From positions 21,745-32,304 of the forward strand of contig DOSU01000007.1 of the NCBI GenBank assembly GCA_003513895.1: a stretch of 10,560 bases of DNA. The letters run 5' to 3'. This document shows, piece by piece, positions 1 to 6,825 of the stretch; position 1 is the first letter of the stretch; every line of letters starts with the position of its first letter. The notes beneath the pieces are model-generated. The model had not been told where the DNA came from. It saw only the letters and a list, made by a program, of their open reading frames with translations, and ran no database searches. The DNA is from Rikenellaceae bacterium (lineage in GTDB: Bacteria > Bacteroidota > Bacteroidia > Bacteroidales > UBA932). The position numbers and the translations under genes were made by a program.

Positions 1-429
1 GTCCGGAGGTAAATTGGTGCTTAATGCAGCTTCCACGGCAAGAACATCACACCTCTCATTCTCTTTGTGACCGGCATGCCCCTTAATCCATACAAACTTA
101 ACTTTATGAATTCTATAAATTAAAAGGAATCTTGCCCATAAATCCGGATTTTTCTTTTTGGCAAAACTTTTTTTCTCCCATTCAAAGAGCCACCCTTTAT
201 TTACAGCATCACACACATATGAAGAGTCCGAGTAGACTGTTACCGCGCTGCCCTTTCTTTTAAGTGCCTCTAATCCTTCAATTACCGCAAGAAGCTCCAT
301 TCGGTTATTTGTTGTGACCAAAAAACCGCCGGACAACTCTTTCCTGTGACTTCCGCTTTTAAGCACAACTCCGAAACCTCCGGGGCCCGGATTGCCTCTC
401 GATGCACCATCGGTATAAAGCTCAATCAT
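1..429 (-). CDS. rnhA: Ribonuclease HI, 3' end beyond the window
   Basis: This enzyme cleaves the RNA strand of RNA/DNA hybrids in the cytoplasm, removing R-loops and primer remnants. Translating the minus strand from the ATG at 429 gives 143 open codons up to the window edge. All catalytic residues are visible and fit E. coli spacing: D7 in YTDG, E45 in NNRMELLA, D68 in YSDSSYV, H118 in IKGHAGH and D128 in NERCDVLA. The N-terminal ASRGNPGPGGFG motif is typical of the family. The Lys-rich, Trp-containing segment at residues 79-98 corresponds to the basic handle region that E. coli RNase HI uses for hybrid binding. E. coli RNase HI is 155 residues long, so the stop should lie only a few codons outside the window. 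The start overlaps the pdxA stop by 8 bases, which suggests co-transcription and translational coupling; no Shine-Dalgarno is evident. The partial status comes only from the window boundary. Confidence 0.95.
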   Translation of the reverse strand, partial: MIELYTDGASRGNPGPGGFGVVLKSGSHRKELSGGFLVTTNNRMELLAVIEGLEALKRKGSAVTVYSDSSYVCDAVNKGWLFEWEKKSFAKKKNPDLWARFLLIYRIHKVKFVWIKGHAGHKENERCDVLAVEAALSTNLPPD

Positions 430-1483
430 TGTTTCTTGAAGTAGGTGTTTCGATTTTAAGAGGGTTTGCGCGGAGTATGTCATACTCCTTTCTTTTGTTA
501 AAAATATCAATTGCAGTATATATTGCAGAAAGCATTGATGCACCTGAAGCAAGGTTTTTTCCTGCAATATCATGACCGGTGCCATGGTCGGGTGAGGTTC
601 TTACAACAGGAAGTCCTGCAGTAAAATTCACTCCGTTTTCAAAGGAGAGAGCCTTGAATGGAATGAGTCCCTGATCGTGGTACATGGCAAGGACTGCATC
701 AAATTTTGACATTAGAGGTGATGCAAAAAAACCATCAGGAGAGTAAGGTCCGAAGGCCAGTTCACCGGAGTGTTTGATTGTTTTGATTGCCGGTTTAATT
801 ATCTCTTCCTCTTCATTGCCCAAAAGACCTTCATCGCCTGCGTGAGGATTAAGTGAAAGAACAGCTATTTTTGGCCTCTCGATTCCAAAGTCTTTTCTAA
901 GAGAATCCGCCATTAACTTATATTTACGGACGATGATTTCGGAAGATATATTTTCTGAAATGTTTTTTACGGGAAGGTGATTTGTAACCAGGCCAACTTT
1001 TAACACCGGTGAAACCATAAACATCAGTGACTCTTCTACGCCGAATTCTTTGGCCAGATATTCTGTATGGCCCGGAAAGTTGAATCCGTCCCGGTTCATT
1101 GATGCCTTATTAAAAGGAGCCGTTACAAGAACATCAATTTCGCCTTTTTTAAGATCGGCAACCGCTGTTTCAAGTGCAATAAAAGCACCTCTTGCACTTT
1201 CCGAAGAGGCTTTACCGGGTTCGGCTGCAAGCGAATCGGGTATACAATTGATAATATTAATTCTCTTTGAATGAATCTCTTTTGGAGAGTTTACAATATT
1301 TGTGGTTAATCCTTCCAGGTCCGGTATGTTCTTTTTGTGAATTCCGAATATTCTTGAAGACCCATAGATAACAGGAGTACAAATTTCAAGAATTCTTATG
1401 TCCGAAAGAGCCTTGATTATAACTTCGTAAGAGATGCCATTACTGTCGCCCTGCGTTATTCCAACCACTATTTTATTGTTCAT
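422..1483 (-). CDS. pdxA: 4-hydroxythreonine-4-phosphate dehydrogenase
   Basis: PdxA oxidises 4-phosphohydroxy-L-threonine in the DXP-dependent pyridoxal phosphate pathway. Its unstable product is condensed with deoxyxylulose phosphate by PdxJ, which is not in this window. The 353-residue protein matches the family along its whole length: N-terminal GITQGDSNGISYE (residues 8-20), substrate-contact FPGHTEYLA (H139), then the three divalent-metal histidines H169 (TNHLP), H214 (LNPHAGDEG) and H269 (AMYHDQG). These sit exactly three positions after E. coli H166, H211 and H266. The C-terminal signature RTSPDHGTGHDIAG is at 295-308. The start at 1483 is chosen because the family's N-terminal GITQGD strand follows immediately. 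It is the first gene of a minus-strand pair with rnhA and is transcribed divergently from recG. The ligands are intact, so I expect an active enzyme. Confidence 0.96.
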   Translation of the reverse strand: MNNKIVVGITQGDSNGISYEVIIKALSDIRILEICTPVIYGSSRIFGIHKKNIPDLEGLTTNIVNSPKEIHSKRINIINCIPDSLAAEPGKASSESARGAFIALETAVADLKKGEIDVLVTAPFNKASMNRDGFNFPGHTEYLAKEFGVEESLMFMVSPVLKVGLVTNHLPVKNISENISSEIIVRKYKLMADSLRKDFGIERPKIAVLSLNPHAGDEGLLGNEEEEIIKPAIKTIKHSGELAFGPYSPDGFFASPLMSKFDAVLAMYHDQGLIPFKALSFENGVNFTAGLPVVRTSPDHGTGHDIAGKNLASGASMLSAIYTAIDIFNKRKEYDILRANPLKIETPTSRNND

Positions 1484-1547
1484 ACTCTATGATTAAACTA
1501 TTTTTTTGCAAGATACAAATTTTAGATAAGATTGTTAACTTTGTAGT
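1484..1547. promoter_or_regulatory. Divergent pdxA/recG promoter region
   Basis: This 64-base AT-rich spacer separates divergent pdxA and recG. On the plus strand, TAACTTTG at 1536-1543 is an exact match to the Bacteroidota -7 consensus TAnnTTTG and lies only four bases before the recG ATG. I see no TTTG at the usual -33 distance; the nearest, at 1505-1508, is about 27 bases away, too far for the consensus. On the minus strand the best candidate is TAAAATTTG (1524-1516), which has one base too many between TA and TTTG. It would give pdxA a leader of roughly 25-30 bases. The plus-strand box is fairly convincing; the minus-strand one is only a near match. Confidence 0.5.
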
Positions 1548-3656
1548 ATGCCGAGCATACTGGACAGTGAAATCAAATTTCTTCCCGGAGTGGGGCCCAA
1601 AAGAGCTGTGCTCCTCGAAAAGGAGCTTAATATAAAAAGCTTCCGGGATATGCTTACACTCTTCCCTTTTCGCTATATAGACCGTACCAAAATTTACTCC
1701 ATTTCGGAAATTGAGGCAAGCATGAGCTACATTCAGCTCAGGGGAAAAATCACACGAATCAACATAATTGGCGACAAAGGTCCCGGAAAAAGACTTGTAG
1801 CATCTTTTGCAGACTCCACCGGAGTTATAGACCTCGTCTTCTTTCAGGGAGTTAAATGGGTTAAAGACAAACTCCGGCTAAACACGGAGTATATAGTGTT
1901 CGGAAAACCAACTATTTTTAATCAGAGTCTAAATATTGTTCACCCGGAGATTGATCCGGCCACAGAAGAAAATCCCTTTTATGTGGGTAATATGATAGGA
2001 GTTTATACTTCTACCGAAAAAATTCGCGGCAGCGGAATCGGTAACAAACAGTTTGCAAGGTTTGAAGCCACACTTCTAAAAAATTGCCACGAGAGCATAC
2101 GCGAAACCCTTCCAGAATATATAATGGAAACGAAAAAGCTTCTTCCGTTACGGGATTCGCTTCAAAACATACATTTTCCGGCAGATCTCAAAATTTTGTC
2201 TCAGGCTCAGTTTCGACTTAAATTTGAAGAGTTGTTTTACTTACAACTCTCACTCCTTAAGCAGAAAAGTTTTCGGCAGAGAAATGCAAAAGGACTGTTA
2301 ATCAATAAGGTTGGAAATTATTTCAACCTCTGCTTTAAAAACATTCCCTTTGAACTTACCAATGCTCAAAAAAGAGTTATAAAAGAAATTCGTTCCGATT
2401 TCACTTCCGGAAGGCAAATGAACAGGCTCCTGCAGGGAGATGTGGGCAGCGGAAAAACCATGGTAGCGCTGCTTTGCTCACTTCTTGCCGCCGACAATGG
2501 ATATCAGTCTTGCATAATGGCCCCTACTGAAGTTCTTGCAAATCAGCATTTCAACGGTGTCTCAAAAATTATACAGGGGTCGGGGATAACTGTTGCTCTG
2601 CTCACCGGAAACACAAAAGCCAAAGAACGCAGGGAAATATCTGCCGGACTGCTGGATGGTTCTATAAACATCCTCTTTGGGACACATGCTTTAATTGAAG
2701 AAACCGTTCAGTTTTACAATCTTGGATTTGCGGTTATTGACGAACAACACCGTTTTGGAGTTGAACAAAGATCAAAACTGTGGAGCAAAAACGAGTCCAT
2801 GCTTCCCCATGTACTTGTTATGACTGCAACACCTATTCCCCGTACACTTGCAATGACTCTTTACGGCGATCTTGATATATCTGTTATAGACGAACTGCCT
2901 CCCGGCCGAAAATCAATTCAAACAATTCATTCCACAGAAAGCCAGAGAGCCCGTATCTATTCGTTTATGAAAGAACAGATAAAAGCCGGGCGACAGATTT
3001 TCATTGTCTTTCCACTTATAAAGGAAAGTGAAACAATGGATTACAAAAATCTGCAGGATGGATATATGGACATTATCGACAAGTTTAAAGCGCCGGAATA
3101 TGTAATAGCAGTTGTTCACGGACAACAAAAGAACGAGGACAAAGCATATGACATGGAGCTTTTTGCATCCGGAAGAGCGAACATTCTGGTTTCTACATCG
3201 GTAATTGAAGTTGGAGTGGATGTGCCAAATGCATCTGTAATGATGATTGAGAGCGCAGAGCGCTTTGGCCTTTCGCAGCTTCACCAGTTAAGAGGCCGTG
3301 TAGGAAGGGGAACAGACAGTTCTTATTGCATATTGATGACAGGTCATAAATTGACCAAGGAGTCTAAACAAAGAATAGACCTTATGTGTTCTACACAGGA
3401 TGGTTTTGAGCTTGCAGAAGCAGATCTTAGAATGAGGGGACCCGGAGACCTGGAAGGCACTATGCAAAGCGGGCTGCCTGTAGATCTTAAGATTTCCAAT
3501 CTTGCAAAAGATTCACAGATACTCGAAGATGCCAGAAATGTTGCAGAACGGCTGCTGGAAGAAGATCCTCTTCTCGAACATTCTAAGAACACTATTCTGC
3601 GAGAGGGACTATCAAGACTTAAACGTGAAGTTAAGGACTACTCACAAATAAGTTAA
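1548..3656 (+). CDS. recG: ATP-dependent DNA helicase RecG
   Basis: RecG is a superfamily 2 double-stranded DNA translocase that remodels stalled replication forks, D-loops and Holliday junctions. The 702 residues have the standard architecture. An N-terminal helix-hairpin-helix-like segment (IKFLPGVGPKRA, 9-20) leads into the OB-fold wedge (about 60-140). The helicase core has Walker A GDVGSGKT (297-304), motif Ia APTEVLANQH (325-334), motif II DEQH (398-401), motif III TATPIPRT (426-433), motif V STSVIEVGVDVPNA and motif VI QLRGRVGRG (580-588). The C-terminal TRG region carries RGPGDLEGTMQSG (630-642). ATG 1548 is the only plausible start: a stop lies in frame at 1536-1538 and the next Met (residue 35) would remove the conserved N-terminus. 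It heads a plus-strand run with nfo 23 bases downstream. All helicase motifs are intact. Confidence 0.97.
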   Translation: MPSILDSEIKFLPGVGPKRAVLLEKELNIKSFRDMLTLFPFRYIDRTKIYSISEIEASMSYIQLRGKITRINIIGDKGPGKRLVASFADSTGVIDLVFFQGVKWVKDKLRLNTEYIVFGKPTIFNQSLNIVHPEIDPATEENPFYVGNMIGVYTSTEKIRGSGIGNKQFARFEATLLKNCHESIRETLPEYIMETKKLLPLRDSLQNIHFPADLKILSQAQFRLKFEELFYLQLSLLKQKSFRQRNAKGLLINKVGNYFNLCFKNIPFELTNAQKRVIKEIRSDFTSGRQMNRLLQGDVGSGKTMVALLCSLLAADNGYQSCIMAPTEVLANQHFNGVSKIIQGSGITVALLTGNTKAKERREISAGLLDGSINILFGTHALIEETVQFYNLGFAVIDEQHRFGVEQRSKLWSKNESMLPHVLVMTATPIPRTLAMTLYGDLDISVIDELPPGRKSIQTIHSTESQRARIYSFMKEQIKAGRQIFIVFPLIKESETMDYKNLQDGYMDIIDKFKAPEYVIAVVHGQQKNEDKAYDMELFASGRANILVSTSVIEVGVDVPNASVMMIESAERFGLSQLHQLRGRVGRGTDSSYCILMTGHKLTKESKQRIDLMCSTQDGFELAEADLRMRGPGDLEGTMQSGLPVDLKISNLAKDSQILEDARNVAERLLEEDPLLEHSKNTILREGLSRLKREVKDYSQIS

Positions 3657-3679
3657 TTTAAACAAATATAATATCTTCT

Positions 3680-4525
3680 ATGAAATATACAGGAGCACAT
3701 ATAAGCGCATCCGGGGGTGTGGAAAATGCACCATTAAATGCACATAACATTGGAGCAACAGCTTTTGCTTTTTTTACAAAAAATCAGCGGCAGTGGGTTG
3801 CATCGCCACTCTCAAAGGCAAGTATTGAACTTTTTAAGTCGAGATGCCTCGAATTTGGTTTTAAACCTGCACACATATTGCCTCATGACGGATATCTCAT
3901 TAACCTTGGACATCCGGAGAACGAAGGGCTCGAAAAATCCAGGGCTGCTTTTCTTGACGAGATGCAAAGATGTGAACAACTCGGGCTGGACAGGCTCAAC
4001 TTTCATCCGGGCAGCCATCTAAATAAAATTTCAGTTTCGGAATGTCTGAGAACAATAGCTGAGTCGATAAACATTACTCTGGACAAGACATCGGGAGTAA
4101 CTGCAGTTATAGAAAATACTGCCGGCCAGGGGAGCAATATGGGGCACACATTTGAACAAATTGCCGAAATTATCTCACATGTCGAAGATAAGACAAGAGT
4201 TGGAGTTTGTATAGACACCTGCCACTCTTTTGCAGCAGGTTACGAGCTCTCTACAGTTAAAGGTTTCAATGATGCATTTGACCATTTTGATAAAGTAATC
4301 GGATTTAAATATCTCAAGGGTATGCACCTCAACGATGCAAAAAAAGGACTGAATTCCAGAGTGGACAGGCATGACTCCATTGGAGCAGGACTCCTTGGGA
4401 AAGAGACATTCATTACCCTTATGAGAGATCCCCGTTTCGACAATATCCCTCTCATTCTTGAAACACCTAACGAAGAGTTGTGGAAAGAAGAGATACTTCA
4501 ACTGCGTGCCTGGGAAAAAGATTAA
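3680..4525 (+). CDS. nfo: Deoxyribonuclease IV (AP endonuclease, Nfo family)
   Basis: Endonuclease IV cuts the backbone 5' of abasic sites and trims blocked 3' ends in base excision repair, using a trinuclear zinc centre in a TIM barrel. The product is 281 residues, against 285 in E. coli. All nine zinc ligands occur at the E. coli positions: H69, H109, E145, D179, H182, H216, D229, H231 and E261. They lie in the recognisable motifs LPHDGYLINLGHP, LNFHPGSH, IENTAGQG, VCIDTCHSFAAGY, GMHLNDAK, VDRHDSIG and ILETPNE. The N-terminal GAHISASGGVENA is a family hallmark and fixes the start at 3680. No Shine-Dalgarno precedes it. It sits 23 bases after recG and 11 bases before the methionine sulfoxide reductase gene, so co-transcription is likely. 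The function call is essentially certain. Confidence 0.98.
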   Translation: MKYTGAHISASGGVENAPLNAHNIGATAFAFFTKNQRQWVASPLSKASIELFKSRCLEFGFKPAHILPHDGYLINLGHPENEGLEKSRAAFLDEMQRCEQLGLDRLNFHPGSHLNKISVSECLRTIAESINITLDKTSGVTAVIENTAGQGSNMGHTFEQIAEIISHVEDKTRVGVCIDTCHSFAAGYELSTVKGFNDAFDHFDKVIGFKYLKGMHLNDAKKGLNSRVDRHDSIGAGLLGKETFITLMRDPRFDNIPLILETPNEELWKEEILQLRAWEKD

Positions 4526-4536
4526 TTCCGTTTAAT

Positions 4537-5433
4537 ATGAGATATTTATTTACCATAATTGTAATAATGCTTTCAATGAACAATATAGAAGCACAAAAAC
4601 CCAAACCGCTTTCCGATCTTGAAAAGAGAGTAATTGAAGAGAAAGGAACTGAAGCGCCGTTTACAGGGAAGTACTATAAACATAGCGAAAAAGGGACTTA
4701 TCTTTGCCGGAAATGCGGTGCTGCACTTTACCATTCGTCGGACAAATTTGATTCTGAATGCGGATGGCCAAGCTTTGACGATGAAATCAAGGGCGCAGTC
4801 ACTCGCAAGAGAGATGCCGACGGCAACAGGACAGAGATTATTTGTACAAATTGCGGTGGTCATCTTGGACATGTCTTTTTAGGAGAAGCCTTTACAAAAA
4901 AGAACACCCGCCACTGTGTGAATTCAGTTTCTCTTGAGTTTGTCCCCGAGAAAAGAGAACGGGCAATTTTTGCCGGTGGATGTTTCTGGGGAGTTGAACA
5001 CTTGTTAAGGAATCTCAAAGGCGTAATATCTGTAGAAAGCGGATATACCGGCGGCAAGACAGACAATCCTTCCTATGAAGATGTTTGCAGCGGAATGACC
5101 GGTCATGCAGAGGCAGTAGAAGTTCTGTTCGATGCCAGTCAGATAAGTTATGAAAAGCTTGCAAAACATTTTTTTGAAATTCACGATCCCACTCAAACAA
5201 ACCGGCAGGGTCCGGATATTGGCACTCAGTACCGGTCGGAAATTTTTTATACCACCGAAGAGCAAAAGAGCGTTTCTGTAAAAATTATTGAAACTTTAAA
5301 ATCAAAGGGATATAAAGTTGCTACCAAAATAACCAAGGCATCCAAATTTTATCCTGCAGAAAAGTACCATCAGGACTACTATTTAAAAAAGGGAGGCATT
5401 CCATATTGTCATTCTTATATTAAAAGATTTTAA
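4537..5433 (+). CDS. msrBA: Exported MsrB-MsrA methionine sulfoxide reductase fusion
   Basis: This is a fused reductase of both methionine sulfoxide stereoisomers: MsrB acts on the R form and MsrA on the S form. Counting from ATG 4537, the 298-residue product begins with a hydrophobic signal peptide (about 1-19, probable cleavage in NNIEA/QKP), so it should work in the periplasm or envelope. The MsrB domain (about 24-137) has the structural-zinc pairs CRKC (C57, C60) and CTNC (C103, C106), ECGWPSF with putative resolving C75, and RHCVNS with catalytic C127. The MsrA domain (about 142-295) has GGCFWG with catalytic C149, SGYTGG, and a C-terminal cysteine C291 that may be resolving. A GTG-initiated extension from 4480 would overlap nfo by 46 bases and mask the signal peptide, so I reject it. 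The gene lies between nfo and the MATE exporter. An exported form needs a periplasmic electron donor, which is not encoded here. Confidence 0.93.
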   Translation: MRYLFTIIVIMLSMNNIEAQKPKPLSDLEKRVIEEKGTEAPFTGKYYKHSEKGTYLCRKCGAALYHSSDKFDSECGWPSFDDEIKGAVTRKRDADGNRTEIICTNCGGHLGHVFLGEAFTKKNTRHCVNSVSLEFVPEKRERAIFAGGCFWGVEHLLRNLKGVISVESGYTGGKTDNPSYEDVCSGMTGHAEAVEVLFDASQISYEKLAKHFFEIHDPTQTNRQGPDIGTQYRSEIFYTTEEQKSVSVKIIETLKSKGYKVATKITKASKFYPAEKYHQDYYLKKGGIPYCHSYIKRF

Positions 5434-5436
5434 CAT

Positions 5437-5447
5437 AAGGTTTTTTT
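5437..5447 (+). promoter_or_regulatory. AAGG ribosome-binding site and T7 tract before MATE gene
   Basis: AAGG at 5437-5440 lies 8 bases before ATG 5449 and is followed by seven consecutive T residues (5441-5447). It is the only Shine-Dalgarno-like sequence I find ahead of a gene in this window, where the other starts are simply A/T-rich. It supports the chosen start for the MATE gene. Whether the element is functional is inferred from spacing only. Confidence 0.4.
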
Positions 5448-5448
5448 A

Positions 5449-6816
5449 ATGAAAGATTTAACAACGGGTGCCGAAGGTAAGCAAATTCTCCTGTTCGCGT
5501 TCCCCATGCTCATTGGCAATATTTTTCAGCAGCTTTACAATATTGTAGACAGCATTGTTGTTGGAAAGTATGTTGGTTCTGCTGCTCTTGCCGCTGTTGG
5601 GGCAAGTTTTCCCATTTTGTTTACAATATCTTCACTTGTAGGAGGAGTGACAATAGGCGGGTCTGTACTTGTTTCTCAATACTTTGGCGCAAAAAACTAC
5701 AAGAAAGTAAAGATAACATCCGATACTCTTCAAATTTTTCTGCTAATAAGCTCCGCAGTAATGTCTGTGGTGTTTTTTCTTCTAAGCCGCCCGATTTTTA
5801 CCATGCTTTCCATACCGGAAGAGGTGATGCCGGAAGCTGTGAGGTACTTTGATATTGTCATTCTTACAACAACTATCCCCACATTTTCTCTTTTCGGTAT
5901 CTCTTCAATAATGCGGGGAGTTGGCAATTCCAAAACTCCAATTTATTTTGCTGTTGGTTCAATACTATTAAATACGGTTCTTGATCTGGTTTTCGTTCTT
6001 GTTTTCGGATGGGGTATAGATGGTGTTGCATGGGCAACCGGCATCGCAACTCTCACTGGCTGGGGAGCCCTGTGGTATTACCTCAATAAGAAGGAAGACA
6101 GCATGATAAGGTTTAACCTTAATTATAAAAAATGGGAATTTGACTGGGATAATTTTCGAATATCCTTAAAAATCGGGCTACCATCCGGAATTCAGCAGGT
6201 GCTTGTAGGAGTAGGCAGTATGGCTCTCCTTTCAATTGTTTCTCCCTATGGAGTTTCTGTTCTTGCCGCATATACGGCAGCCGGCAGGGTAGATATGTTT
6301 GTATCCATGCCTGCAATGAACCTGGCAGCAGCCCTCTCCTCTTTTGTAGGTCAAAATCTTGGAGCAAACAGGTTCGACCGGATTAAAAAGGGACTTTGGG
6401 AAACATTGAAATACTCAACTGCAATTTGCATTTTTCTTACTCTGGTAGTTGTCTTTTTTGGTGAAAATATAATGGGACTTTTTGTCCAGCAGAACTCTAT
6501 TCATCACGAAGAGATAATTCGAATAGGAAAAGAGTATCTTCTTATCGTTACATCTTTTTATATTGTTTTTTCCACAATGTTTGTTGTTAACGGAGTAACC
6601 AGGGGAGCAGGAGCAACTCTGGTTCCAATGTTAATCACAACACTTTCGCTTTGGATAATAAGAATTCCCCTGGCCTATCTCCTCTCGGCAAAATTCGGAG
6701 TGAGTGGGGTATGGTGGTCAATTCCAATAGGATGGACATTCGGATGTTTGGGAGCTATAATATACTATAACTCAGGGCTCTGGAAAAAACACAGAGTAAA
6801 GACCTCGTTAAGCTGA
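5449..6816 (+). CDS. MATE family efflux transporter
   Basis: This is a polytopic inner-membrane exporter of the multidrug and toxic compound extrusion family, which expels cationic drugs or metabolites using Na+ or H+ gradients. The 455 residues are the usual length for 12 transmembrane helices, and hydrophobic segments run throughout. There are two homologous halves. The first (about 13-210) starts with the typical PMLIGNIFQQLYNIVDSIVVG and includes GSVLVSQYFGA and RGVGNSKTP. The second (about 235-440) includes LPSGIQQ, VGQNLGA (300-306) and RGAGATLVPM (385-394). The short cytosolic tail is basic. It follows msrBA by 15 bases, so it probably belongs to the recG-nfo-msrBA unit, and it ends 5 bases from the convergent glnS stop. 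I cannot assign substrate, coupling ion or subfamily from the sequence, so I give no gene symbol. Drug resistance should not be assumed. Confidence 0.93.
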   Translation: MKDLTTGAEGKQILLFAFPMLIGNIFQQLYNIVDSIVVGKYVGSAALAAVGASFPILFTISSLVGGVTIGGSVLVSQYFGAKNYKKVKITSDTLQIFLLISSAVMSVVFFLLSRPIFTMLSIPEEVMPEAVRYFDIVILTTTIPTFSLFGISSIMRGVGNSKTPIYFAVGSILLNTVLDLVFVLVFGWGIDGVAWATGIATLTGWGALWYYLNKKEDSMIRFNLNYKKWEFDWDNFRISLKIGLPSGIQQVLVGVGSMALLSIVSPYGVSVLAAYTAAGRVDMFVSMPAMNLAAALSSFVGQNLGANRFDRIKKGLWETLKYSTAICIFLTLVVVFFGENIMGLFVQQNSIHHEEIIRIGKEYLLIVTSFYIVFSTMFVVNGVTRGAGATLVPMLITTLSLWIIRIPLAYLLSAKFGVSGVWWSIPIGWTFGCLGAIIYYNSGLWKKHRVKTSLS

Positions 6817-6825
6817 CAAGCTTAA
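6808..6825. terminator. Perfect palindrome across convergent stop codons
   Basis: TTAAGCT (6808-6814) is followed by the loop GACA and the exact reverse complement AGCTTAA (6819-6825). The plus-strand MATE stop (TGA 6814-6816) and the minus-strand glnS stop (TAA, 6824-6822) both lie within it. It is the only inverted repeat I see between these convergent genes and may mark the 3' ends of both transcripts. The stem has only two G/C pairs and no U-tract follows on either strand, so it is not a textbook intrinsic terminator. Confidence 0.35.

Noticed and set aside
2913..3284. Minus-strand open frame of 123 codons inside recG, and similar open frames inside nfo (4175-4501), msrBA (4573-4872) and glnS (7387-7689, plus strand)
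   Set aside because: Each lies entirely or almost entirely within a gene with intact conserved motifs, has odd composition (Cys-, His- or Ser-rich) and no recognisable domain. They are antisense or frame shadows.
4480..4536. GTG-initiated N-terminal extension of msrBA overlapping the end of nfo
   Set aside because: It would overlap nfo by 46 bases and add 19 residues in front of a good signal peptide. ATG 4537 gives a cleaner start 11 bases after the nfo stop.
5441..5447. T7 homopolymer before the MATE gene as a frameshift or terminator site
   Set aside because: It is outside coding sequence, has no preceding hairpin, and sits where an A/T-rich ribosome-binding spacer is expected.
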